From Patiria miniata (lineage: Eukaryota; Echinodermata; Asteroidea; Valvatida; Asterinidae): a stretch of 64,000 bases of DNA. Position numbers and translations under genes: made by a program. Shown in pieces: positions 51,571 through 63,945 of this stretch; the stretch's first letter is position 1; each line of letters starts with the position of its first letter. Below the pieces are notes generated by a model, which saw only the letters and a program-made list of their open reading frames with translations, made no database searches and was not told the DNA's origin. Location of the stretch: the NCBI RefSeq assembly GCF_015706575.1, contig NW_024037069.1, positions 34,369,315 through 34,433,314 of the forward strand. The letters run 5' to 3'.

Positions 51571-52651
51571 TTGATGAACTTAAAATTGGTCCGTCCATCC
51601 TTTTATTTGTATTTGCCATAATTCATTCATCATCGTCCTGTGAAACCCGACAACTTGGGTCTTGGGTCAGTGGCCGCACCGTTGCTATCCTTTGTGGACG
51701 AATGTTGTCGAGAAATACAAACGTGCGTCACATTCATACGTATGTGCCGCAAAATCTTGTTTCCGTCTCCACGGGTCCACTTCCATAAAAACATCCGCCC
51801 ACGACATCTATTGTTCAAGACAGTTTATAGATCTTGCAATGTCAATAATACTAATACCACTGATTGAGCTTGGAGTTCAAGATAATGAGACAAAACACAA
51901 AATTACTTATATCTCAGTTCAGATATCAAAATTTAGTAGACCCTGGCGGATACCTACAGGTCACCCATAGTGATGATAGTCCACTTAATTTTCAATTTCA
52001 ATGAATTTTCTTTTTCAGAATTTTTAAAATTTTTTTACACTTTGATGATATAGAATGATGATATAAATATTGTCGCAATGATATTACTTTCAAAGGCATT
52101 ATGTGACAACCTGCATGCGTCATGTTTAACTTAATTAATATGTTATCGGTTTTATTTGTGTGGTATTTCAACTTTTACCACTCACATATAGCAAATTTAC
52201 TGCGAGAGATGGCTTGTGGTATTCTTCAAAATCGATTTAGGGCGCAAAATTGCCAAGATAGGCTACATGCGTTAGGGCGAAGTCAGAGGGCAATGGTTTT
52301 GTATCGCTGAGATATTTGTTTCAATCCTTGTAATTAAATCAAAATAACAATACCTGTCCTCCGGCTCCGAGACAACTGCTCCGCAAATAAAGCCTTACAA
52401 ATGTGACAATATTAAGTTCATCGGATTTCTGCAATTATATAGATGAAAGACTAAATTCATTTATTTTGTAGTATACTATTATGCGGGATATCCGAACGTG
52501 GGCTACATGGGTTTGGGGTTAAAATGCCACAAAAATGTGGTGAATGGAAGTTTATAAGACTGTGATATGTCATGCACAGTATGAAGGCTAACCACCGTAC
52601 AATCGGATGTAAAAATGACGTCAGAATACTAACTCAGTGGTCTGATTGTGT

Positions 52652-52661
52652 CCATAAAAGG
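52652..52661 (+). promoter_or_regulatory. CArG box (SRF site) upstream of the transgelin gene
   Basis: CCATAAAAGG matches CC(A/T)6GG exactly and lies 140 bp upstream of the transgelin ATG. Vertebrate transgelin (SM22-alpha) promoters are classic targets of serum response factor through CArG boxes, so the position supports a real muscle or cytoskeletal regulatory site. Confidence 0.55.
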
Positions 52662-52801
52662 GAGGGGCTTATACGTAGACGGGCAAGGCTGACATTGACT
52701 GCACTTACGCTAGTGCTTTTACAGACAATATCCTGTCGAGTTGTGAGTAGAACGCAGTCTGTTTTTGAAGCGACTTTTCAGCACCAAAATCACCAGTAAT
52801 C

Positions 52802-55800
52802 ATGGCTGAGAGACCAAAGGGCTACGGAATGACTGCCGAGCTGCAGGCCAAGGTAGGTGGGGTGTAAGCTTGGGCAGACGTTGATACTAGGAAGATAGTT
52901 GCAGGTGGTTGATTATGCACGTACAAACCGGCGCCGTGTACAATGTACATGTACATGGTGTACATGTACTTGCGAGGCACATGGGCATGTACATGTACAT
53001 GTACAACGCGCAACGTAAATCGAGTGAATCACCACTGTACATGTACTGCCCATTTCAGGAATTTACTATTCATAATTATAGGGTTGGCATGTTTCTTTGA
53101 TTTTTGCCAATACACGAGGGAATCTCAGCCACTTTGTGCAGGAGTCGGACTTGCTTGGGCGTATAATATTGCAACCTTAACACACCATTGTGAGATTTGC
53201 ATGTGACCATGAAAACACAATGCGAAGGACACAAACATGGCATTGGATGAGTGGGGGGTGTACGTCCTATAAAATAATTGTGCCAAATAGCCTTCAGTCT
53301 ACTAGTACGTACATTACAGACTATTGACATTTATATTCGCTGCAGAGTTGTATACGGCCTATACCCATCATGCGGTTCTAGGGGCGAGGAGTGGATCCAG
53401 ATTGTTTTTTTTTTTGGGCAGGGAGGCGTGCTGAAATGTACACCTTTTTTTTTTTACCCGGACACTAAAGGCCTCCAAAAATCAATAGGTGGGGAGGCCG
53501 GGGCGGGCTCTTACCATATTTTCAATGGGGAGCGCTGATAAAATCCTACAATCATACACACTATTTTGCCCAAATGACAAATGCGCACTTCTCACTACTG
53601 TTTTTAGGAGAAGACTGTTCGCATGCGACGCCACCTTTAAAAGCCCCCCCCCCCCCCCCGCCGTAAAACCGCGCCTGCCTGAGCCGTGATGGAGTTGTAC
53701 AAAAAAGGGTGATGCGTTTACCATGTTCAATGCACCTTGGTTTATAGCACGCGGTTTTGTTTGGTTATTTCAATTTAGCATCAATGCACAAACGGCCATT
53801 CATTCATCATGTGCATATTCGAGCAAAACTAAGGCATTGCCCACAAAGATTGACTGCTACGCAGACCCTTAGCCTACCTAAAGCTACAAAATACTACTGA
53901 GTAGTAACCTGCAGTATATGCTTTTCCTTTCCATACGTGAAGTGTACACAACACACGAAGCATTAAAGTCTGTTCAACAAGTTTCTGCATAATTCAAATG
54001 AAATACTGGGGTGCTGGGCGTAGTTGCATTGCATCGCGACTTGTTTCCATAATGGCTGTGTCTGCAGCCCAAGGGACGATTTATTGCTTGAAGATCCTCT
54101 CTCACTTCCTATCAATTGCATGTTCTTTATTCAATTAACTTGACCTGAGTCAAGCGCCGTGATGATGCATCAAATCCGGTTTACCGATTTGATGAACCGA
54201 AAGGTATGGCTATTGACCGACAAGACTTATTATTTGAATTTAAAGAAGAAAATGGGCCATTAAACTCCATAGATTAAAACGTCATTTTACCTTGAACGTT
54301 CTGTTACAAAAAGTACCATCACTCTATTTTCATAGACTTCGTATTTCATAATGCATGTACCATCATAAATTCGGCCAGTATATACCATTGTGCAATAAAC
54401 AATTATACAACGCATGTATAAATATGTGTATAATTATGAATGTTTATGAGCGCAATATGAGGTGACAGATGGAATGTTCCATTCCACGAGGCGAAAATGG
54501 AACATTTTATCTATCACTAAATGAAATTATTCTTCCATTACAAGAATGTGACATTCATTGTTGTGTTTTATGCAACACCTGAATAAATCCTGGTCATCTG
54601 ATTGGTCAGAGCCGCCAAAACTGTGGCCGTGCGTTGGAACTTCTATTTACCGTGGATGGAATAGAACTGCTGTTGTATTGCCATGCGGCCGGGTCATGGG
54701 TTGGGACGCACAATTCAATGTCACGTCATCAACGAACCACCAATCAGATGAGGGCTTACTCAGACGTTGTATAACAATACATGTGCACTGACCTCTGTCT
54801 TTAGAAGAGTGCCAATATTTTTGTATTACACGTTCATTGTCACTAAATAGCCCTAACCCTCAAGGGTTCATTTGAATTACACAAAACTAGTTGTGTTAAA
54901 GTGAGCTTGGTAAAGAAAACCCACCGGGGAGCCTATAACGCATAAGATACAGTCTATTGCAGCCAACTTATGTAATTTACATTTGTTCCGTGTGGCACGC
55001 ATGGGTAAACTTCTAAATGGAATATTGTATTGGTACTGATTAAAAGTAAAAAAGAAATGCTATTATAAGTGTCTGTTGAAGAGTGCGTATAATGCTTTAT
55101 ACTCGGTAGAATTATTCCGAGGCTCGGGGGAAAAAAACTTTTGTGTTCTCTGTCCAAATCAGCAGGAACTTGAATTATTGTCTTGTTAAGTTCAGCAAGG
55201 TCAAAGTTATTTTTCACCTTTATGCCGGTTTCTAATGAGATAATTCCCGCAGTGCGAAATGGTGCGTGAAAACACAGCAACATATTTCGCAAGTCGCAAC
55301 TATAATATGCAATGCGATCCGCATACTGTTAAAACAGACAGTAGACCTGTGCAAATATGGCAGACGACATTGTCGAATTTTAATGAGCTTGTCTGAAGCG
55401 GAATTTCCGAGAGAGACATAGAAGGCCAATATTGTTTGTTGGTTTGTGATCTCTTGGTTTCCTGTTAACGACACAGGACAGGTTGCTAGGATCGAGGTTT
55501 CGCGCCAAAACAAACAATGACATTAACGGCACCATTGAATTCGATAGCATGGGACGGAAGTTTCAGCCAAACAAGCACATGGGTGTTTCAGCTCTTGGTT
55601 TAGTTTTACTGTAATGCGACACGAAGTACAGTCGTCGGGTTTCAACATAGACTTGATACTAGTCGTAGTTCGTGGCAGGTTTACCTATATACTTCCTTCT
55701 CGGAGGGAATACCCAAAGCATCAACATAATTCAATTGAATATGCAATCAGGTGTATCAGTGGCGGATCTGGGGTTTTCGGGGTTCCACCCCTCCCCCGTT

Positions 55801-58800
55801 CAGCTGCTGACTTATCTTTTGATACTACTTGTACTATAGGCTAAAGTGGGGCAAAAATATTATAAATAGTCCTAGATTGCTTTGGTTGCCTTGGAATGCA
55901 GGAGAAAGCATCCTAACGTATAGACTTCCCTAGCAGAGCGTGCCTTCACTACCCTTCATCGGAAAATAAATACCAATACCAATACAACTCTAAATGACAC
56001 TGTAAATATGTGCAGTTCTCTTGTCCAACTTGTCTTTCATTTTTAAAAGTGTCTTTTAACAGTGTAACACCAACAGTTGCAGGAAATTTTAAAATGGCGG
56101 CCATCTTGAAAAAAAATATAAAAAATAAAAAATAGAAAGCCCCGCTTCCTCCCTTTTTTCAAAACCCCGGACGAGAAACATTTTTTTTATTCGGCCTTAA
56201 AGTTGTGACATTAGAGTTGCGTGCCTCGTGCTCTTTTAAAACAAGTGTACGTGTTTCTCCTCACGAAGTTTCAATTTGTATGATTTTTATTTTAACGGAA
56301 AAACTACTTTATTAAGATGTTTGACACCTGCAACCATCTGAAAAGGGGTTTTCATATTGCGCACAATGAACCCGCTCGGCAAGAGCCAACTTATTGTCTG
56401 GCAGCCATGAATTAGAATTTTGTGAAGAGAGAATTCAATAACAAAACGTCGCATTGAATATTTTTGTTCGATGTCTCATTCAAAAGTGATTGACTTTTAA
56501 TTGCTGGCAAAATAGAAATTTAAAACATCTATTATTTTCAAAAGATCCAAAACTTGAAAATTGCTCGGGGAACGCGTCTTTAAATTACGAGTAAAATCCG
56601 TAAAATCCAACTTGTTTCCGACGCGACCACATTGTGTATTTTTATATACAAGGTCGTTTAGGTGGTGCTACCTTACTTGGTCTGTAATTGTTTTAACTCG
56701 TTACATGTCACAAGTAAGTGATGTATCACATTCACTTTTCCAGCAGCAGCTCATGACGTGTCTGAAATGTACATTCGCATTTACTGAACTGCTCTGTCGC
56801 CGTCCGAGCTGCAGTGCAAGTGATACTTTTGAGGAGATCCTTGGTTTCATACCAGAAAGAAATTATGTTTTGCTGATTTCATATATTCCACAATATATTC
56901 CACAATATACAGAAAGATGCCAAGTACGATCCAGTTGCAGAGCAGGAGGCCAAGGACTGGATTGAGGCAGTCACTGGGGAGCGTATCGGCGGGGCCACTT
57001 TTCACGAGGGTCTCAAAGACGGAGTCATCCTTTGCAAGTACGTCCCGACAGACTTCCCCACCCTGGCACCCTCTAAGAATGAGTGCATCCCTTGTGCTCT
57101 TCGACCCTTTTCGCTTGTATATGACACCACTTCCATACTGAGAGTTTAATACTTTTGAAGTCACCTAATTGCATCATGCTATTTTTAAACACTAGAATGC
57201 TTCTGAAAAGAAATCCCCTTCATTTCGCAATAATGGCCCTTATTACCAAAACCTCGCGTCCGAATCGCGTCCTTCTTTATTTTAAACCGATTAAGTTCCT
57301 CTTGAAAACAAAACCCATTTCAGCCATTTTTCCCATCACTAAAAATTATTGTGACCTGGAACCGTGACCTGGGGTCATTATTGACAAGCAGGAAATGTTA
57401 GCCGCATCCGTAAACCTCTTGTCTTGAGGGCTATTGTCTAGGTCCTTGTCCATTGCAACTAAGTGGAGAAAAGTGGACAACATAAACGTAGCCATTCTGG
57501 CTGCCCGTTTTGAACGCGGCCTTATAATCGCTTTTATTGTAGACTTTCTTTCCTGCACAATTTGGTGAAAGGAGTTTAGATGGCACAAGTTAGCACCATT
57601 TGTCACTTACACGTGTCACTGTACTTGGGGAGAAGCAGCTTTTTAAGTGTTTGTCATCAGAAATCGAATTTCGCTTGTGTTAATATGAAGGCCCTATGAA
57701 GGTGTTATGAAAAAGCATGATGTGACACTCGATGCGTGCGAGTCGGCCGTTTTGGAAAACGCAGCGAACGGCTCTGGAAAATAAGTTTTCGCTTTGGTAC
57801 GAAACGTTCAAACGTTTAAAACGTTTATTTCTAACGTGAGTGGAACACTTCCCGAACTCATCGCCTTCCCGATCGTAGAGGATTGTAAAGCGAGTATTCA
57901 ATCATATTGTCAGTATGCCATTAAAGCAGACCCATTTGCGAGGAAGAATTACAAAACTGTTATCTTTTTGTTTTTGAAAGGCTCGCTAACAAGCTGCAAC
58001 CGGGCTCTGTCGCCAAGTTCAATACAAGTAAGATGGCATTCAAAATGGTAAGTCCCCCTTTATTTTCCTCAAGTAGCTGTTGATGTTGTGATTGTGGACT
58101 AACTAATTTTTCAATTAATCGAGTATGAATTAATTTTTTGCTTCTCAAACTCATCACCATGTAGATGGAAAATATCGGCAAATTTTTGAGCTTTACTGAG
58201 GCGTACGGATGCAATAAAGTTGATATGTTCCAAACGGTGGACCTGTATGAAGATCAGAATATGCCACAGGTAAGGCTTTGGACAGCACACTGTTAGTTTA
58301 TTTAAGTTAAATTGGCCTCATTAAAACATCTATGCGAAGACTAGAATGTGAAAAAAATCTTGCTCGAAACGAGCTCAATGGACTTTATTCACAAGTCGGC
58401 CATATTAAATTAGAGGCGAGGCAAAGTCTTCATTTTTGGAACTTGCGAGTAGAAATGAAAGCAATGAAATAAAAGATCATTACAAATTAATACCAGTGGT
58501 ATTTTGGTACTAAATGGTACTTGGATTTTACTCTCTCTTTTTCCTCAAAATATATAATTTAACCGCTGAGCTGACACAAATTTTTTTTTTGGGGGGGGGG
58601 GGGGATTTTAAGCATTTTTGAAGCCTCCGACAGAAACAAGTATACACAAAAAGCAAACGAATTATGATGACCTGTACCTCAACAAGTGCGAGTGCACAGT
58701 AAGCTTTGGCCGTGTTGCAAGAAGTCTTACATGAAAGTCTTGCATGAAATCTATCAAAATGATCCCTGCCAGAGTTTAAAAATGCGACGTCGAAAAGAGC

Positions 58801-59607
58801 GAAGCCGAAAAAAATGCGACACCGAAGGCACATACGAAACACCATACTTTTGGTCAATTTCCGGAGACAGACAGACAGACCAACCGACCGGCCACCAAGT
58901 GACATGTAGAAGCACCTGCCAGGGTTTAAGAATTGAAGTCAAATATAAATGTCATAATAACTGTGTGTGCTCAGTTATCTCTGAGAGATTGTGAGCAAAA
59001 TATACACAAGTTAAGCCTGCTCGGGTGGGAGTCGAACCCGCGACCTTCACAAGCATCTCACATGTACGGACAGTAAATCGAAAAGTGCTTGTGAAAATAA
59101 GCCGTTTTCAATTATGTTCCTTTTCGGAGTTCTGACCCTACACGGGTGCAAACACAATATCAAAAGCCTATACATCTCTCAGACGACAAAAACAAATATG
59201 ATCTTCGTCCCTTTTATTAACAGTTTGATGAAATTGTTGTTTTTGTTCCAGGTGATTAATGCAATCCATGCGCTCGGACGTAAGGTACGTATTTATGTGC
59301 ATTATTTATTCACAGATGTAGATTTACGTTGTTTTATCTAAGGGGAATCAATAATGTTATCAAACGGTCACTTATAATCGATTAAGTAAACAAGGAGTAT
59401 AATCTTCTTCGTTTTTAATTGCAGGCCCAGGCGAAGGGATTCAGTGGGCCGACACTCGGGCCCAAGGAGTCTGCCGCGAATAAGCGGGAATTTACGGAGG
59501 AGCAACTCAAGGAGGGCCAAAATGTCATCGGGCTTCAGATGGGTACGAACAAGGGGGCCTCCGCCGCCGGACAGAACTTTGGACTGGGACGTCAGATCAA
59601 AAGTTAG
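52802..59607 (+). CDS. TAGLN: Transgelin / calponin-family actin-binding protein (six exons)
   Basis: This is a small cytoplasmic actin-associated protein of the transgelin/SM22/Mp20 group. Exons 52802-52852, 56913-57037, 57981-58047, 58165-58269, 59252-59284 and 59425-59607 join in frame to 564 nt, 187 residues plus TAG. It starts MAERPKGYGMTAELQAK. Residues about 18-140 are a calponin-homology domain (AEQEAKDWIEAVTGE, FHEGLKDGVILCKLANKL, SKMAFKMMENIGKFLSFTEA, DLYEDQNMPQVINAIHALGR). The C-terminus has one calponin repeat (IGLQMGTNKGASAAGQNFG), as in transgelins and unlike the three or more of true calponins. Family members are about 190-200 residues, so the model is complete. The precise paralogue (TAGLN, TAGLN2/3 or Mp20) cannot be decided here. 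Confidence 0.93.
52930..53045. repeat. GTACAT-rich palindromic repeat in transgelin intron 1
   Basis: Several runs of GTACATGTACATG occur within 120 bp of exon 1. Each is self-complementary. It is a low-complexity stretch with no other visible role. Confidence 0.7.
53369..53677. mobile_element. hAT-like element in transgelin intron 1
   Basis: TGCGGTTCTAGGGGCGAGGA at the left and GTAAAACCGCGCCTG at the right are decayed inverse ends. The interior GGGAGGCGTGCTGAAATGTA and TTCAATGGGGAGCGCTG link it to 51218 and 1876. No target duplication remains. Confidence 0.62.
54460..54770. repeat. Dispersed repeat, copy in transgelin intron 1
   Basis: Partner of 10440-10735 (see that entry), same orientation. 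The left end GGTGACAGATGGAATGTTCC is sharp and the right end is unclear. Confidence 0.6.
59012..59058 (-). repeat. tRNA-like B-box fragment in transgelin intron 4
   Basis: The minus strand reads GGTCGCGGGTTCGACTCCCA followed by CCGAGC, a good T-arm. No matching D-arm or acceptor stem is evident, so it is a SINE or tRNA relic. Confidence 0.35.
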
Positions 59608-60244
59608 GGCCCCTGCCAAGTCAAATAACTACAAACGCAAAACCAATATGCAACAACTTCTAAAAAGATCATAGTTCATTCACCACACAAACTCAGACAA
59701 CCGGTAATACTAAGAAAAGAAGGGGAATTTCATAAATCTATGCCCAGTCAGTAGCAAAGTCTTCTTAGAAACCACGTCTGTTAAATTCGACAGTTTGATA
59801 AAGGTCGATATATCAAATTAATACGTTGAGGTTTCGATGTGAGTTTTGTTGTCTTTTTGCTGGGGTATAATGACTTTAGATTTCATGCTGTCCGAAGTTG
59901 ATGTTTTAAGACGGTTTTATTGCACAGTGCAAAGCCCTGTCCAAGCATTTAGAGAAATGACACAATGGTCCAAGTATAAAGTGAAAAGTACCTTTTTTCC
60001 ATAAGTATCTCTAAAGGCTTTATCGAGTTTGACGTTGTTCGCAAACAACACATTTTTTTTCTGGTGACACTTTGACAACCTTTCAAGCAAATTTGCACAG
60101 ATTTTTTTGAAGCCGATACTCTGCCCCAATAAATTTGAAATTTTGATTAATTTGTATTTACTTTTTTTTCTCGAATTAGTGCCTTCAAAAGAGATGCATG
60201 GCCTTAGCGGTTCCATTGTTTACTGTTCAAAAGTTTCTACTTTG

Positions 60245-60250
60245 AATAAA
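60245..60250 (+). terminator. Possible polyadenylation signal of the transgelin gene
   Basis: AATAAA occurs about 640 bp after the transgelin stop codon, followed by T/GT-rich sequence. It is a candidate signal only; no transcript end is visible in DNA. Confidence 0.35.
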
Positions 60251-61469
60251 ATGTCTTGGTATTTGGTTTAATAGAGTATTTTTTATATTAATAGATGCAA
60301 ATTAGTTTGTCTTATAAAAAAAATACATATATAAGGTGTCCAAGAAACTCACGCAACCTCGTACTTTCACTTTGCAGAGACCTACTGACACTTTATGACT
60401 AGGATTTTGTTTTGGAAGGAAAATGATACCAATAACTCCTGATTCGGTCTAATAGTTTTGATTCCAGCGCCATGTTAGCGAACCAAAGTCGGGGACAACG
60501 GATTATCTTAACCCCTGACCTTGGTTCACAAGAATGGTGCTGGAATCAAAACTACTGAACAGAATCGGGAGTTTTTTGTTTCATTTTACTTCAAACAAAA
60601 TTCCCTAGCCGTACATAATGGTTTAGGTCCCTGGATCCTGGAAAGAAAAGGTGGCGTGTTTCTTTTTCGACCACCCTGTATGGACATTTAGCACTCTTTT
60701 GTTTTGAACATTTTACGCATTCATTAGCAAACATATAACATTTGTATATCTATTATAGAGAGTGATGTTTTTTGACAAAGCGATGCCAAACTTATAGTGC
60801 ATTATTGCGTATAGATTGATTTCAAGTGTGTATTGCATGTTTTACGTCAACTTTATTACGCAGGCAACGAGGAGGTCGAATTTGCGATTTTACGTTGACC
60901 AAAAAAGAAGTTATATTTCGCAATCTCTTGCGGTATTTCTGTAAAGTAATAATGCGTTTAATTATGCACAATCTTCCAAAATCTAACAGCGTCTTCCTTT
61001 GTGTTGTCATAGCAGCTTTACACAGGGTTTGGATTTAGCTTACGGGTAGACTAATGTAAAAGTACGCGACGCGTTTCGTAGTCTTGAGTATCATAAAAGT
61101 ATGTTGTCCAATGGAGTCCAACGCAGCGTTTTTAGTGGATTTGGTTTAAACGACTCTGAGAATGAATTTTTTTATTTTTTTTTATTTCATCGTCATTATC
61201 AGTCTAACCCAATTAATGTTTTCACGCACTTCTCGCATTTAGACATTTATTTTGAACAATCACTAAAAGTTTAATAACATTTGACTGCATAGAAATACAC
61301 CTTAATAATTTAGCGAATTTTTTTTTCTTCCAATTTTGGTTCAAATATCCCTGGATAGTTCTGTCAATTTTCTTTCAAATATTGCACTTTGACGTGATAG
61401 CTGTTATGCTGTTAACAATTGATATAGAAATTAAAAAGCAGAAATCTTTCAAAATCAATGTTATTTGTA

Positions 61470-62885
61470 TCGGCGTATAATTCTTAGTTTATGGTTAAAA
61501 GTTCCTTAAATCGTGGCTTAATGTAAGGTAGAAAGGTATGAAGTGGAGAGGAAAAATAGGTTCATTGGGCTCAAACTTGAATTGTTGCTCTGGGTAGATG
61601 GCGGAACAGATGGAAGTTTTTAGGGTATAGAAACTGGACAAAACATGACCCCAAATCCCCCCCCCCCCCACCCAATAACCTTGGAAAGGACATTTCTGGG
61701 AAAGATTGCCATATAAGAAGTTCACTAATTTTCATCTGTATTGACTAACAAGCCTCCAGATAGCAATTTCATGTCATCAAAGTCAATTTGAGCAGTGAGA
61801 AAATACAAGCATTTTCTTAGAAAACACTTAGAATTTTTCAGTCCAATCTCATAGGGTTTGTACACAGGGTGTTGAGTGAACTTCGTATATGGAAATCTTT
61901 CCCATTTCTGACCCCGTCAGCGCGTGCGCGTACGCTCAGTTATCAAGAGGAGGCTTGTTAATGTCAGATAGAATACAAAACTTTCCTTTTTTTATTTTTG
62001 TTATATTTTGGATTCAAAAGTTACGTTTCCCACCACCAAACATGGATGTCACATGAAAAGTGAGCATTTCTGCGGTTTTTTGGTTCAAATTTTCCTCGAT
62101 AAATGTCAATTTTTCAAAAAGCCTACTTTGAGATGACAGCTGTTACAAAAAAAAACTTGGTAAGGCAAAACAAAAAAAAAGTCTCCGGTTTCTGGTATGG
62201 AGCTTGCCCAAAAAGTGGTGCGGCGACGCGGTTTTTTTTTTTACCTGATTTTTTTTGTTTCAAATGTCGGCTGATGGCTGCAAATTAATGGTGCCCGACT
62301 AAACTTAGTGCAAATATATAGGAGTCCAGAGAGGCCACATAAAGCTTATTCTCGACCATAACCCAATCTAAAAACACGTTAAAATTGTGCAGCAGCAGGA
62401 TTCCAGTCAAACAAATGATTTGGCTGTTTTGAGACATCATCTTTCATTGAAAAAAAAAATTTTTCATTTTGCCGACGCCCATGGCAACGGCGACGCGCTC
62501 ACATTCCAGAAACCGGAGACTTTTTTTTTGGCCTAAAGGAATTAACAAAAAAAAATATTTCAATATAATTAAGTCATGTGTAAGTCGGCGTATAATTCTT
62601 TGTGTATTTAAATCATGGGCTTGATAAAGATCGATTAAAGGTAAAGTCAAGGGGCAAAAAAGGTTCACGAGTGGTTCATATGGTATATGGAGGAACATTA
62701 TGAAACTTTTTAGGGTATAAGTGAAAACTGATGATTCAGGAAAGATGACAATTCAAATGACATTTCTAGTACCCCGTCGATCAGCGCAGCGCGTGCGCGC
62801 GCGCGTATGTCATATCAGATACAAATTTAAGTTACGTTTCCCACCACCAAACATGGATGTCACATGAAAAGTTGACATTTCTGCA
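61470..62885 (+). repeat. Diverged direct duplication interrupted by a MITE
   Basis: CGGCGTATAATTCTT occurs at about 61471 and 62587. CCCCGTC..CAGCGCGTGCGCG occurs at about 61912 and 62771. TTACGTTTCCCACCACCAAA followed by CATGGATGTCACATGAAAAG occurs at about 62022 and 62833. The order is conserved, suggesting an old duplication, with the MITE at 62161 lying between the copies. Confidence 0.6.
62161..62535 (-). mobile_element. Harbinger-like MITE, family A copy 4
   Basis: TAA flanks both ends. GTCTCCGGTTTCTGGTATGG at the left is mirrored by ATTCCAGAAACCGGAGAC at the right, with GGCGACGCG next to both ends. Same orientation as the copy at 37268. Confidence 0.73.
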
Positions 62886-63387
62886 CAAGAATCTGAATGA
62901 TCATGAGTTTAGAAAAAGAGCCAGGCTCATTGATGTACCTTATTCATGATCATATCTCAGTGTCGAAGTTTGTAGAATGCGACCTTGCAAACGCAAACCG
63001 AAGGTGAAATACCTAACCCCTGACGTCATACTAACTTCTAGGTTAATGTATCGACGACGGCTGATGCATGGATGGCCTTTGGGGGGAGGGGCGGAGAGGG
63101 CCGGGGGCGCGGCCGGGATCACATGAAGTCATTGATGTGTGCTCTTTCTTTACTTGCATAATCCCTTCATCCAAACCTTTCTTAAAAGTCAACTTTTATG
63201 CATCATATTCGCTCATCGTTTTAAGATAAAATCAGTCCTTACCCAAAATAACAAATTGTGTTGCGGCTGCCGGGGGCTTATAATTCAAGTAAGTATTATC
63301 ATTGAGTACTTCTGCTGCTGCACGTGACATTTGTTGTTCATTACATTTACATGTACTTCATGGTCAAACTTCCTAAGTCTTCAGGAA

Positions 63388-63803
63388 AATCTTTCCAAAA
63401 AACAAGGGTATTACATTATTTCAGACGTGTTCGGGTTTTTTCCTTAAATTGTTTGATTCTTGTGTTTTATTTCGTTACATCATGACCTTTAACCCTAAAA
63501 GGTTTTCATAATTCCAGACAATAGTTTTCACATTATGTTTATTTGAAAATGCAGTTTCTCATGTCTGCTAAAACACGAAACTTAATACAAAAGAAACGAA
63601 TAGGAAACTGTGCACTTGTAAACACAGATTCGTCCCGTAGTACCCGTTGCCTTAAATTTTTCATGCGGGAATAGTCTCGTGATCATGAAACTATCTGAGC
63701 TATAGAACTTTAGGTTTAACCTACCGCACCGGCCATCACAGAAGGACATCTTTTAATTCAGTAACTGCAACAATGAACTTGTGCAAAAGGTTCGCTCTTT
63801 GGT
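63388..63803 (+). repeat. Dispersed repeat, short copy
   Basis: Partner of 49043-49655, lacking its middle 220 bp. Confidence 0.75.
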
Positions 63804-63814
63804 AAAAAAAACAT

Positions 63815-63945
63815 TGAGGAGGTGCGGCAATAGAGGGCGCTGTTGGAGCTACTGCGGAACATTTTGGAAAGAAAAAAAGATTGACGCGCATGATTACAAT
63901 CGACGCGTGCGCTGACCAGAGACCAGGGTTTTTTTGGGCCTTACT
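63815..63945 (-). mobile_element. Harbinger-like MITE, family B fragment
   Basis: Inverse of the left third of 21646-22014: GAGGTGCGGCAATAGAGGGC, GACGCGCATGATTA, CGCTGACCAGAGACC and TTTTTTTGGGCCTTA. The other end is missing. Confidence 0.65.
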
